In this document: one piece after another, positions 1 to 6,576 of the stretch | How positions within the stretch are numbered: the stretch's first letter is position 1 | How the letters are laid out: each line of letters opens with the position of its first letter | DNA from: JANWHZ01 sp041487535 | Lineage (GTDB): Bacteria > Patescibacteriota > Saccharimonadia > Saccharimonadales > UBA4665 | Direction of reading: 5' to 3' | Length of the DNA stretch: 14,449 nucleotides | Assembly: GCA_041487535.1 (NCBI GenBank) | Contig: JBGPNM010000029.1 | Span: 1 to 14,449, forward strand | Notes under the pieces: model-generated | Told to the model about the DNA's origin: nothing | Seen by the model: the letters and a program-made list of their open reading frames with translations, nothing else | The model's database searches: none | Translations under genes and position numbers: made by a program

Positions 1-115
1 CGTTTACAGAATAGCTCACGACGGCTGCTTGCGGCCTTCCGTCCTGCCCGATTGTCGACAGCACGCATGCCTTGTGCTGCTGCAGAAAATGTAAAATAAG
101 TTCAAAATCGCTCAT
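1..115 (-). CDS. Pyridoxamine 5'-phosphate oxidase-like FMN-binding protein, N-terminal part only
   Basis: This CDS is cut by the left window edge, and only the first 38 residues are visible. The start is an ATG whose first bases overlap the stop of pheS in an ATGA arrangement (start 115-113, pheS stop 114-112), which fixes the frame and suggests translational coupling. The visible protein begins MSDFELILHFLQQHKACVLS and continues TIGQDGRPQAAVVSYSV. A short helix followed by a strand of the form 'vLsTi..dGrPqaa.V.y' is the usual opening of the PPOX/FMN-binding split-barrel family, whose members bind FMN, F420 or haem. Substrate and cofactor cannot be judged from this fragment. It was found by reading past the pheS stop. 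Family confidence is moderate because the core of the barrel lies outside the window. Confidence 0.72.
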   Translation of the reverse strand, partial: MSDFELILHFLQQHKACVLSTIGQDGRPQAAVVSYSVN

Positions 116-1173
116 GCGAATTGCCTCAAAAAGTCCAGCTTACCGGATTCGAAGTGCCGAATATCCTCAATGTTATATTTCATCATCACCAGGCGCTCAA
201 TGCCGCCGCCCCAGGCAAAGCCGGTGTATTCGGCCGGATCAATGCCCGCCATCTTTAGCACATTCGGGTGGATCATGCCGCAGCCCAGCAGCTCAATCCA
301 GCCGCTGTGCGAACAGACATTGCAGCCTTTACGGTCGCAGAACGGACAGCTGAGCGCAAATTCGAACGACGGCTCGGTAAACGGGAAGTAAAACGGCTGA
401 GTTTTTACTTCCAGTTCTTTGCCGTAATATTCCTGCAGGAAGGTTTTGAGCGTGGCGATGAGGTTACCGGCGTGGATACCTTTGCCCACGTACACGCCTT
501 CCAGCTGATAAAAGGTATGTTCATGGCGGGCATCCAGGTCCTCGTTACGGAAAACGCGGCCGGGAATGACCACGGCGATGGGCTTGCCTTTCTCCAGGTC
601 GCCCTTGTATTGCTGCAGAACGCGGTTCTGCATCGTGCTGGTGTGCGCCGGGGCGATAAACGCATGGCCGTCTTTGTCTTTTTCGATCGTCATAAATGTA
701 TCGTAATCGTCGCGTGCCGGGTGGCCCTCCGGAAAATTCAGACTGGTAAACATATGGTAGTCATCATCCAGCTCGCGCGATTCCACTGCGGCAAAACCCA
801 TGCGATAGAAGATATCCAATACCGTCGTTAGCTCGGTCATAAGCGGGTGCTGGCTGCCCAGCTCGCTGCTCAACAACCGCGGGCGTTTATCGGCCGGCGT
901 GTTGACATCGAACGGCGCCGTCACGTCAATCGGCAGTACGTCAGCTTCCGGTGACCGCTGTTCGGCAACGAGCCGGCTAAGCTCGGCACGCAGGTCATTT
1001 ACCTCTTTCCCGAAACCGGCGCGTTCACCATCCGGCAATGTCTTTAGTTCATCAAAGAGCGCCTTCAGCTCCACGGCCTTCAAAAGATCCGCCTTGTCCG
1101 AAAGTGCGCTGAGCCGCTCCGGCGCAAGTAATGCGTCCCGGACAGTTTGTATCCTAGGGTTTTGATACTTCAT
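112..1173 (-). CDS. pheS: Phenylalanine--tRNA ligase alpha subunit
   Basis: This is the catalytic alpha subunit of class II phenylalanyl-tRNA synthetase, which charges tRNA-Phe together with PheT. PheT is not visible in the window. From the ATG at 1173 it has 353 residues, close to the family norm. Residues about 1-80 form the short N-terminal helical arm. The class II core follows, with motif 2 (GRVFRNEDLDARHEHTFYQL, near residues 205-224) and motif 3 ending in GGGIERLVMMKY (near 322-333). An insert with four cysteines (CPFC..KGCNVC, near 276-287), followed by GWIELLGCGMIHPNVL, is a zinc-ribbon-like element seen in many PheS proteins. A TTG six bases upstream (1179) is also in frame. I prefer the ATG because it lies 7 nt from a TATACT -10 hexamer, which suggests a leaderless mRNA. 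The stop overlaps the next gene by 4 nt. Confidence 0.96.
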   Translation of the reverse strand: MKYQNPRIQTVRDALLAPERLSALSDKADLLKAVELKALFDELKTLPDGERAGFGKEVNDLRAELSRLVAEQRSPEADVLPIDVTAPFDVNTPADKRPRLLSSELGSQHPLMTELTTVLDIFYRMGFAAVESRELDDDYHMFTSLNFPEGHPARDDYDTFMTIEKDKDGHAFIAPAHTSTMQNRVLQQYKGDLEKGKPIAVVIPGRVFRNEDLDARHEHTFYQLEGVYVGKGIHAGNLIATLKTFLQEYYGKELEVKTQPFYFPFTEPSFEFALSCPFCDRKGCNVCSHSGWIELLGCGMIHPNVLKMAGIDPAEYTGFAWGGGIERLVMMKYNIEDIRHFESGKLDFLRQFA

Positions 1174-1188
1174 CTTCAACAGTATAAT
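1162..1188. promoter_or_regulatory. Overlapping divergent promoters for pheS (-) and yajQ (+)
   Basis: A near-palindromic core at 1181-1190 can act as a -10 element on both strands. On the plus strand TATAAT is at 1183-1188, with TTGATA at 1162-1167 (15 nt spacer, short) or a weaker hexamer at 1160-1165 (17 nt spacer). Start of transcription would fall near 1195. On the minus strand TATACT (complement of 1181-1186) lies exactly 7 nt before the pheS ATG, so the pheS mRNA would begin at or next to its start codon. The two polymerases would compete for the same bases. The hexamers are seen directly; transcription starts are inferred. Confidence 0.55.
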
Positions 1189-1195
1189 ACAGATA

Positions 1196-1360
1196 TGAAC
1201 TCATTTCATACCTCCCGTCTGTTAAGCGAAATTGCTCTGAGCGAGTGCTATTTGGCAGTTCTTGTGAGGAGGCATGCCATAAGGCACGGCGGCGAGCAAA
1301 ACGGGCGAATGGCTCCGCTCAGAGCGATTGAGGCTGGAGGGGAGGTATGAAATGAGTTCA
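1196..1360 (+). promoter_or_regulatory. Structured 5' leader of yajQ: long hairpin sequestering the ribosome binding site
   Basis: Positions 1196-1216 and 1340-1360 are perfect 21-nt inverted repeats. Inside them, 1230-1243 and 1316-1329 pair over 14 bp with one G-U. The two helices are separated by an internal loop (1217-1229 opposite 1330-1339). The apical 72 nt can form further small hairpins, for example GAGC/GCTC at 1294-1297/1312-1315 and TGCC/GGCA at 1275-1278/1283-1286. The left arm begins at the predicted transcription start (about 1195). The right arm contains the Shine-Dalgarno GGAGG (1341-1345) and the yajQ ATG (1352-1354), so the folded RNA would hide both. I recognise no known riboswitch, T-box, 6S, SRP or RNase P motif. 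A translational switch or a stable small RNA are both possible. Confidence 0.7.
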
Positions 1361-1858
1361 GCAGCACAATCTTCATTCGACATCGTCAGCGAATATGATA
1401 AGGCGGAGATGAATAATGTCTTCGACCAGGCCCGGCGTGAGATAGACAACCGCTACGATTTCAAAAACACGCCTGCCGCCCTGGACTGGCTGAACAGCGA
1501 TAAGACCGGGCTGAAGATAACCGGCAATGGCGACTGGCAGATTGACGCCATTATCGATATCGTCCGCAAGAAGTTGGCGACGCGCAGCCAGAGCCAGAAA
1601 GTACTGGATGTTTCCAAGTCTATTGCTGTCAATAATTTCCAGAGCACCAAAGAGGTACCCTTCCAGCACGGGCTAGACCAGGACAAAGCCAAGAAGTTGA
1701 CCAGCCTTATCCGCGAGCACTTTCCCAAGATTAAAACCCAAATCCAGGGCGATGCCGTCCGCGTTACCAGCGCCAGCAAAAATGATCTTCAGGACGTCAT
1801 GCAGCTGCTGAAGACGCAAGATCTTGACTTTCCCTTAAGCTTCACGAATTATAGGTAG
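1352..1858 (+). CDS. yajQ: YajQ family nucleotide-binding protein
   Basis: This is a 168-residue cytoplasmic protein of the YajQ/DUF520 family. Members bind nucleotides or RNA, and in some bacteria cyclic di-GMP to control gene expression. The typical opening SSFDIVSEYDKAEMNNVFDQ (residues 7-26) is present, followed by the family pattern of REIDNRYDFKN, an ITGNGDWQIDAIIDI segment, a central FQSTKEVPFQHGLDQDKAKK block (97-116) and the C-terminal TQIQGDAVRVTSASKNDLQDVMQLLK. The fold is two ferredoxin-like repeats. The ATG at 1352 was chosen over an in-frame TTG at 1328 because GGAGG sits 6 nt upstream and family members begin just before SFDIVSE. Its start lies within the long leader hairpin. 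A phosphatase-like gene follows 3 nt after its stop, so the two are probably co-transcribed. The cellular role in this lineage is unknown. Confidence 0.95.
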   Translation: MSSAAQSSFDIVSEYDKAEMNNVFDQARREIDNRYDFKNTPAALDWLNSDKTGLKITGNGDWQIDAIIDIVRKKLATRSQSQKVLDVSKSIAVNNFQSTKEVPFQHGLDQDKAKKLTSLIREHFPKIKTQIQGDAVRVTSASKNDLQDVMQLLKTQDLDFPLSFTNYR

Positions 1859-1861
1859 CTT

Positions 1862-2401
1862 ATGGTACACATTACATACTTCGTCCACGGCACAACAACA
1901 GACAACGAGCAAGGTCTTGCCACCGGCTGGCTGCCGGGTGAACTGTCCGAAAAAGGACGCACGCAAGCGGAAGAATTGGGTCAACAAATCGCCAGACGGC
2001 ATTTCGACGTAGTCATAGCGTCCGACCTGCAGCGAGCCATCGATACAGCCAGGACAGCCTTCAAAGGCCACGAGGTCACTACCGACTTCCGCTTGCGGGA
2101 GGCCAATTACGGCGACAACAACGGCAAACCCACGAAATTGTTTAAGGCGCATATGGAAGACTTTATCGACACGCCGTTTCCGAATGGGGAAAGTTACCGT
2201 GACGTCGAAGTGCGGCTTCGCTCCCTGTGCGACGACCTGCGCCAAAAATACGACAATAAGCGCGTCGCCCTCGTCGCCCATCAGGGGCCGCAACTAGCCT
2301 TGGACGTCATTATTACAGGCAAGTCATGGCCGCAAGCTATCGCCGAAGATTGGCGCAACACCCATGCCTACCAGGACGGCTGGGATTATACGTTAGCGTA
2401 A
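1862..2401 (+). CDS. Histidine phosphatase superfamily protein with altered RHG motif
   Basis: This is a 179-residue protein with the phosphoglycerate-mutase/histidine-phosphatase fold. The first strand reads ITYFVHGTTTDNEQGLATGW (residues 4-23), where active enzymes have RHG; here the first catalytic arginine is Val8 while His9 is kept. The other landmarks are intact: LSEKGRTQAEELG (29-40), SDLQRA with Arg58, LREANYGDNNGK with Glu80, and the second core histidine in VALVAHQG (His140). Phosphatase activity may therefore be reduced, changed or lost. The gene starts 3 nt after yajQ with no strong ribosome site of its own, which suggests an operon and coupled translation. Family membership is clear; a substrate cannot be named. 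A sequencing error at codon 8 is unlikely, because changing Arg to Val (GTC) needs more than one base change. Confidence 0.88.
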   Translation: MVHITYFVHGTTTDNEQGLATGWLPGELSEKGRTQAEELGQQIARRHFDVVIASDLQRAIDTARTAFKGHEVTTDFRLREANYGDNNGKPTKLFKAHMEDFIDTPFPNGESYRDVEVRLRSLCDDLRQKYDNKRVALVAHQGPQLALDVIITGKSWPQAIAEDWRNTHAYQDGWDYTLA

Positions 2402-2428
2402 AGCCATCCCCCGGTCCGCGAACAAACC

Positions 2429-2445
2429 TGCTATCATCAGTATAA
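2429..2445 (+). promoter_or_regulatory. Extended -10 promoter, probably leaderless, for the PurF-like gene
   Basis: An extended -10 element (TGCTATCAT, 2429-2437) sits 8 nt before the ATG at 2446. No Shine-Dalgarno sequence is present between them. No convincing -35 hexamer is seen, which suits an extended -10 promoter. The mRNA would begin at or within 1-2 nt of the start codon (inference from spacing). Confidence 0.45.
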
Positions 2446-3897
2446 ATGGCATACGAGCTGCATGAAAAATGCGCGGTAGTAGGCGTGGCGTATGACGAGA
2501 GGGCTGCCGGGCTTGGCGCGGCTGCTCTTAGTGCCCAGAGTCACCGTGGGGCCGGTGCCACCGGCTTAGGCGGATATGCAGCAGCCGACACGTTGCACTT
2601 AGAGCGCACCCCTGGCGACGCAAGCGAGGTATATACGGATGAGGTTACTGAGCGTCTACTCCGGCTTGGTCTCACCGCAATAGTCGGCCATGACCGCTAT
2701 GCCACATTCGGGCCAGTAGATGCTCACTTTCAGCCCGTCGAGCGGCATAACGTATTGCTTGCCCATAACGGCACACTGCCCGATACCGACCGGCTCAACA
2801 AATTCCTATACCGCTACAACGTACCGTATGAGACGCTGAATGATTCGGAGCGAATGGGCTACGCAATCGGTGAACTAGTGCACCTAGGAGCACGCCTGCC
2901 GGAAGCCATTAACGAAATCTTCCCGATGCTCACTGGCGCATTCTCGTGCGTTGCACTGAGTAAAAGTGACGGTCGGGCACCCGAGCTTGCAGCCTTTCGC
3001 GATCGGTACGGCGTCAGGCCGCTCGTACTCGGCACGACTCCCGGCGGGGCCTACATATTCGCGTCTGAGACCTGCGGACTTGCAGCAGCAAAGGCGGCCT
3101 ATCTGCGCGACGTCCAACCTGGCGAGCTAGTAGTTATCAATGAAAATGGGCTTCAGTCCTACGAATTAGCCAAACGAACTCCGGCATTTGATGCGTTTGA
3201 GCTTATATACTTTGCCCGTCCGGACAGTGAGATGTTTGGTCAGCCGGTCGGAATGGTGCGACATGAGCTAGGTAAGCAGTTGGCCGTCGAGTACGGCCAT
3301 ATGGCGCCTGAGGGTAGCCTGGTTGTTGGCGTACCGGCATCCGCCTGGCCGTTCGCCCAGGGCTTCGCCGATGCCCGGGGCCTAGAGCATCAAGAGGTGA
3401 TACACAAAAATCCGCAAGCGGGCCGAAGCTTCATGCAACCGACACAGAAAGAGCGCGAAGCGTTGCGCAATAGGAAGTACGTATTCGACGAAGCTGCGAT
3501 AACCGGCAGGGATATCGTCTTGATTGACGATTCAATCGTACGCATGACCACGGCCGGCTATATTACTCGACGGCTGTACGATGCTGGCGCGCGTTCGGTA
3601 GTCGTACTGGTCGGTTCCCCGCCTATTCGTTTCCCCAATTTTTATGGCATAGATACGCCGGAGCAAAGAGAGCTTGCCGCCGCTCACCGGTCCATCAAAC
3701 AAATGCGTGACGAAATCGGCTGCCAAGCGTTAGGCTTCTTGTCGCTAGATGGCATGACTGCCACTATTCAACGCGTCACCGGCCAAGACGCCGGCGCCCT
3801 GGAGCTATCTTGCTTTACGGGCTCATATCCTATACCCATCGGTGAGCACAACGAGCAGCGGATCTTCGCGCCAGTTTCCAAAGCGTACGCCGCATAG
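2446..3897 (+). CDS. purF: PurF-like amidophosphoribosyltransferase
   Basis: This 483-residue homologue covers the whole length of PurF, the enzyme that makes phosphoribosylamine from PRPP and glutamine at the first step of purine synthesis. The N-terminal Ntn glutaminase domain has Cys9 (HEKCAVVGV) after an 8-residue propeptide-like lead, HRG (33-35), GHDRYATFG (81-89), HNGTL (107-111) and NDSE (132-135). The C-terminal phosphoribosyltransferase domain has the PRPP motif IDDSIVRMTT (360-369), where the usual Gly of VRGTT is Met. The flexible-loop motif KNRYVGRTF reads KNPQAGRSF (321-329). SPPIRFPNFYGID (391-403) is normal. The cysteine set that binds an iron-sulfur cluster in Bacillus-type PurF is not kept (only C456 in the ELSCFTG segment). 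No other purine genes are nearby. The changed PRPP-site residues leave open a different acceptor or lowered activity. Confidence 0.85.
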   Translation: MAYELHEKCAVVGVAYDERAAGLGAAALSAQSHRGAGATGLGGYAAADTLHLERTPGDASEVYTDEVTERLLRLGLTAIVGHDRYATFGPVDAHFQPVERHNVLLAHNGTLPDTDRLNKFLYRYNVPYETLNDSERMGYAIGELVHLGARLPEAINEIFPMLTGAFSCVALSKSDGRAPELAAFRDRYGVRPLVLGTTPGGAYIFASETCGLAAAKAAYLRDVQPGELVVINENGLQSYELAKRTPAFDAFELIYFARPDSEMFGQPVGMVRHELGKQLAVEYGHMAPEGSLVVGVPASAWPFAQGFADARGLEHQEVIHKNPQAGRSFMQPTQKEREALRNRKYVFDEAAITGRDIVLIDDSIVRMTTAGYITRRLYDAGARSVVVLVGSPPIRFPNFYGIDTPEQRELAAAHRSIKQMRDEIGCQALGFLSLDGMTATIQRVTGQDAGALELSCFTGSYPIPIGEHNEQRIFAPVSKAYAA

Positions 3898-3909
3898 GTC
3901 CTGCTGACG

Positions 3910-3947
3910 TTGGCCGAAACCATCCGGCTTACGGTATACTGAAGCTC
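3910..3947 (+). promoter_or_regulatory. Promoter with -10 seven nt from start codon (GH63-like gene)
   Basis: TATACT at 3935-3940 is followed by 7 nt and then the ATG at 3948, the same geometry as at pheS. A TTGGCC hexamer at 3910-3915 could be a -35, although the spacer of 19 nt is long. There is no ribosome binding site in the gap, so a leaderless transcript is predicted. Confidence 0.45.
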
Positions 3948-5270
3948 ATGAACAACAGTGACGAACTGTTCCAATCGGCTAAAGCCGTGCTTGAGGGGAA
4001 TGACCAGGGCAACTTTACCATTCCGGCGCACGGCATATACCCGCACCAGTGGCTGTGGGATAGTTGCTTCATCGCCATAGGCCAACGGCATTACGATGTG
4101 GAGCGGGCAAAAACCGAACTCATGAGCCTGGTGCGGGGGCAGTGGAAGAACGGCATGCTGCCGCACATTATTTTCACACCCGGCAAGAAGCAGGCGGTGC
4201 ACCACGGCGTATGGCAAAGCTGGCTCAGCCCGCAGTCACCCGACGACGTTTCTACCAGCGGCATTACCCAGCCGCCGATGCTGGCCGAAGCCGTCTACCG
4301 CGTCGGGCGTAAACTGCCGCTGACCGAACGACGCAGCTGGTACCGGCTGATCTGGCCCAAACTGCTTGCCTATCACCAATGGATTTACAACGAGCGCGAT
4401 CCGCACGGCGAAGGTTTGGCGCTGCTTATTCACCCCTGGGAATCGGGCATGGACAACACTCCGCCGTGGATGGAGGAACTCAGCCAGCATCTACTGCCGT
4501 GGTGGATCAGGCTGATGAAGCAACTGCACTTTGACGGCACCTTCAGCCTGTTCCGCAGCGACACACGCTATGTACCGACCGCCCAGCGTTTGAGCAACGT
4601 GGAGGCGTTAGCACTTTATGATACCCAATTGCGGCTGCGGCGCAAGTCATACGATATTAATAAGATACTCAACCATACACTCTTCGCCATTGAAGACCTG
4701 GCGTTCAACGCAATATTGGTCCGCGCCAACACGCGGCTGAGAGAAATCGCCAAATCTTTGCACGAGAATCTGCCGGAGGAACTCGACAAGCATATGCTTC
4801 TGACCGAAAAAGCTCTGGAGAAGCTCTGGGATCCATACGCCGAGCAATACTACTCACGCCATTTTGTGACGCACCGGTTGTTAAAGCAATCATCGGTAGC
4901 TACTCTGCTGCCGCTGTATGCAGGTTCCATCACCCAGGAACGCGCCCAGAAGCTGGTTAAGTTGCTGGAGAGCGAGCAATTATTCGGCACTGCCTACCCG
5001 GCGCCGAGCGCGCCCACTAATTCCGCCTGGTTCAACCCCATCTGTTACTGGCAAGGGCCATCGTGGGTCAATATAAATTGGCTGATTATTGATGGGCTTA
5101 AACGCTACGGCTTTCATGACCACGCCGCCGCCATGCGGGAAAGTACGCTGGAAATGGTAACAAAAGGCGGCTGCTATGAGTACTTCGACCCGCTTACCGC
5201 CACTCCCCTGGGGACTCCGGATTTCTCATGGACGGCCGCTCTGACGATTGACCTGTTAAGGAACACCTAA
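3948..5270 (+). CDS. GH63-like glycoside hydrolase, mannosyl-/glucosylglycerate hydrolase type
   Basis: This is a 440-residue protein with the (alpha/alpha)6-barrel signature of the GH63/glycogen-debranching group, of a length typical for mannosylglycerate and glucosylglycerate hydrolases. Landmarks in order are HQWLWDSCFIAIG (33-45), NGMLPHI (68-74), GITQPPMLAEAV (105-116), HPWESGMDNTPPW (162-174), CYWQGPSWVNINWL (366-379), CYEYFDPLTATPLGTPDFSW (409-428) and a C-terminal TAALTIDLL. By analogy with the family, Asp169 would be the general acid and Glu411 the general base of an inverting mechanism. No signal peptide or membrane segment is seen, so it should act in the cytoplasm, plausibly on a compatible solute such as glucosylglycerate or mannosylglycerate, or on a storage oligosaccharide. 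The exact substrate is inference. No transporter or synthase gene adjoins it. Confidence 0.85.
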   Translation: MNNSDELFQSAKAVLEGNDQGNFTIPAHGIYPHQWLWDSCFIAIGQRHYDVERAKTELMSLVRGQWKNGMLPHIIFTPGKKQAVHHGVWQSWLSPQSPDDVSTSGITQPPMLAEAVYRVGRKLPLTERRSWYRLIWPKLLAYHQWIYNERDPHGEGLALLIHPWESGMDNTPPWMEELSQHLLPWWIRLMKQLHFDGTFSLFRSDTRYVPTAQRLSNVEALALYDTQLRLRRKSYDINKILNHTLFAIEDLAFNAILVRANTRLREIAKSLHENLPEELDKHMLLTEKALEKLWDPYAEQYYSRHFVTHRLLKQSSVATLLPLYAGSITQERAQKLVKLLESEQLFGTAYPAPSAPTNSAWFNPICYWQGPSWVNINWLIIDGLKRYGFHDHAAAMRESTLEMVTKGGCYEYFDPLTATPLGTPDFSWTAALTIDLLRNT

Positions 5271-5424
5271 CGGGTGCAACCTCGTAGCTTACTCATGCCA
5301 CACAAAATCCAGCATGGCTGCGGACGGAAAACCGGGCGCCGGCGGCTGTCTGTCACCTCTTTCCTAAATTTATCAGTTTCGTGAGGGAACCACGACATTA
5401 AGCCTTGCCCGTTCCAGCAATAAC

Positions 5425-6399
5425 TCAATTTCTCCAAAAATCATTGATAGTTGCGGCATCCAGATACGTCGGTTCCGGCGGCTGCACGCCTCGCTCGCGC
5501 ACAACATGCGTTGATGTATAGATCCTATTAACCTCGGTGCGTCCGTCACCGTATTTAAATACCTGCAGCCCGCTGCCGTGAGGGATCGAGCCATAAGCGC
5601 TCTTTATCTGTGCATATGTTCGGCCAACCGCCGTTTCCTCACGTCCGCCGTTTCTCAACAGTGTCTCCGCGACCACTACATTCGTCCCGTGCGTTATGGC
5701 GACTGCCCTCATCGGGCGCGCGAGGTCTCGTTGCCTGCCGCTCGGCACCATCGCCTGGCCTAAGAAGTTGTGTAATCCGAACCAATTAGCCGCCGTTATT
5801 TCACGTTCGTTGATAAGTTGCTCGTACGCTTTTCGATTCATGCCGGCGTGAGCAACCTCGCTGCCAGAAATGTCTCTAAGCCGGTCATCCACCTTGATGC
5901 CCGCAAGCATGCCGAATTGCTCGCGCCTGATCTCTTCCTCAATAGTCACTATTGCCGTATATACGGCCCACGGTTCTTTGCGTTGTTTGATTCTCTCCAC
6001 CTCACTTTGCCAGGTGGACAGGCCTTCCTGATGCAACTTAGCTGCGAAGCGCTCTTCCAGCCACCAGCGGACTTCTTGTTGCGATAGTAACCGACGATTA
6101 TTGTTGGTCACGCCGTCAACGAGCGGCAGGATGTCAGCCCAAGCCATCAGCGCTCTGATCCTCGGACTCGAAAATGCACGGTCAATATGACGAAGATGGT
6201 CAGGAGTATATTGCTCGTATGTATCTAGCGCATTCCGGTTGGCCTGACGGAAAAAGTCGACCATTTGAAGTCCAACGTCCGGGTGTAGCACAATGTTCGG
6301 TTTGCTGACCGCAGGCTGTCCGGTCACACCATTCGTCTCGGGGTAGGTGTCGGGATGACGAATCAGAAGCAGCTCTGCCACCAAATTGCTGTAGCTCAT
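5425..6399 (-). CDS. Divergent histidine phosphatase-fold protein with large insert
   Basis: This is a 324-residue protein not obviously assignable to a named family. Its first strand LLLIRHPDTYPETNG (residues 10-24) has Arg14-His15 followed by Pro where histidine phosphatases usually have Gly. A later SSPRIRALMAWADIL (77-91) matches the 'SP..RA..TA' helix, with Arg80/Arg82. AITHGTNVVVAETLL (234-248) matches the second core histidine (His237). An insert of about 140 residues, largely helical and charged, lies between the second and third motifs; it is much longer than the usual cap. No signal peptide is seen. The ATG at 6399 lies 10 nt from a perfect -10 element, so the mRNA is leaderless or has only a few leader bases. 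It is convergent with the GH63-like gene. The 154-nt gap between the two stop codons shows no convincing terminator. The fold is fairly secure and the function unknown. Confidence 0.75.
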   Translation of the reverse strand: MSYSNLVAELLLIRHPDTYPETNGVTGQPAVSKPNIVLHPDVGLQMVDFFRQANRNALDTYEQYTPDHLRHIDRAFSSPRIRALMAWADILPLVDGVTNNNRRLLSQQEVRWWLEERFAAKLHQEGLSTWQSEVERIKQRKEPWAVYTAIVTIEEEIRREQFGMLAGIKVDDRLRDISGSEVAHAGMNRKAYEQLINEREITAANWFGLHNFLGQAMVPSGRQRDLARPMRAVAITHGTNVVVAETLLRNGGREETAVGRTYAQIKSAYGSIPHGSGLQVFKYGDGRTEVNRIYTSTHVVRERGVQPPEPTYLDAATINDFWRN

Positions 6400-6409
6400 A
6401 ATTGTTGGG

Positions 6410-6438
6410 ATTATAACACACCAAAAGCTATACGTCAG
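6410..6438 (-). promoter_or_regulatory. Sigma-70 type promoter of the second histidine-phosphatase gene
   Basis: On the minus strand the -35 is CTGACG (complement of 6433-6438) and the -10 is a perfect TATAAT (complement of 6410-6415), with a 17-nt spacer. The start codon is 10 nt downstream of the -10. The -35 hexamer overlaps the last codons and the -10 spacer holds the stop codon of the rmuC remnant, so the promoter lies in what was the end of an older rmuC reading frame. Confidence 0.7.
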
Positions 6439-6567
6439 ACTCTTGCGAGCCGTCTATGCCTTCCAGTAGCCCGAAGGCGTGGTTTTCGGTCGCGGCCGGG
6501 GTGTCGATTGTATTTAGTTGCCTGCATAAGCTTTTCGCGCGTTTTCCAGGAGATTGCCAAACTCGCC
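6428..6567 (-). pseudogene. Decayed 3' fragment of rmuC
   Basis: Positions 6504-6567 align with 9147-9211 of the intact rmuC on the same strand. I count about 8 mismatches, a 2-nt deletion (bases 9188-9189 missing) and a 1-nt insertion (6513), and an exact 17-nt block AGCTTTTCGCGCGTTTT at 6529-6545 and 9171-9187. The aligned part corresponds to RmuC residues about 334-355. Both indels shift the frame, so it is non-functional. If the +1 is removed, the frame stays open from NTID for about 24 more codons (ending ...GIDGSQESDV) to a TAG at 6428-6430. That tail is shorter than, and unrelated in DNA to, the tail of the intact gene. Similarity stops at about 6568, next to the stop codon of the dockerin gene (6577-6579). 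Confidence 0.8.
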
Positions 6568-6576
6568 AGAAATAGG

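Noticed and set aside
268..831. A 187-codon open frame on the plus strand opposite pheS
   Set aside because: It lies wholly within well-supported pheS, has no ribosome site or promoter, and its composition mirrors the codon structure of the other strand.
1196..1360. Inverted repeat as a miniature transposon
   Set aside because: There is no target-site duplication, the right arm contains the functional ribosome site and start codon of yajQ, and no related copy exists in the window.
1196..1360. T-box riboswitch for pheS
   Set aside because: pheS is transcribed away from this element, and no T-box sequence, specifier loop or terminator/antiterminator pair is recognisable.
5271..5424. Terminator between the convergent GH63-like and phosphatase genes
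   Set aside because: Only a 4-bp GC stem (CCGG-GCG-CCGG) is visible, with no adjoining T-run.
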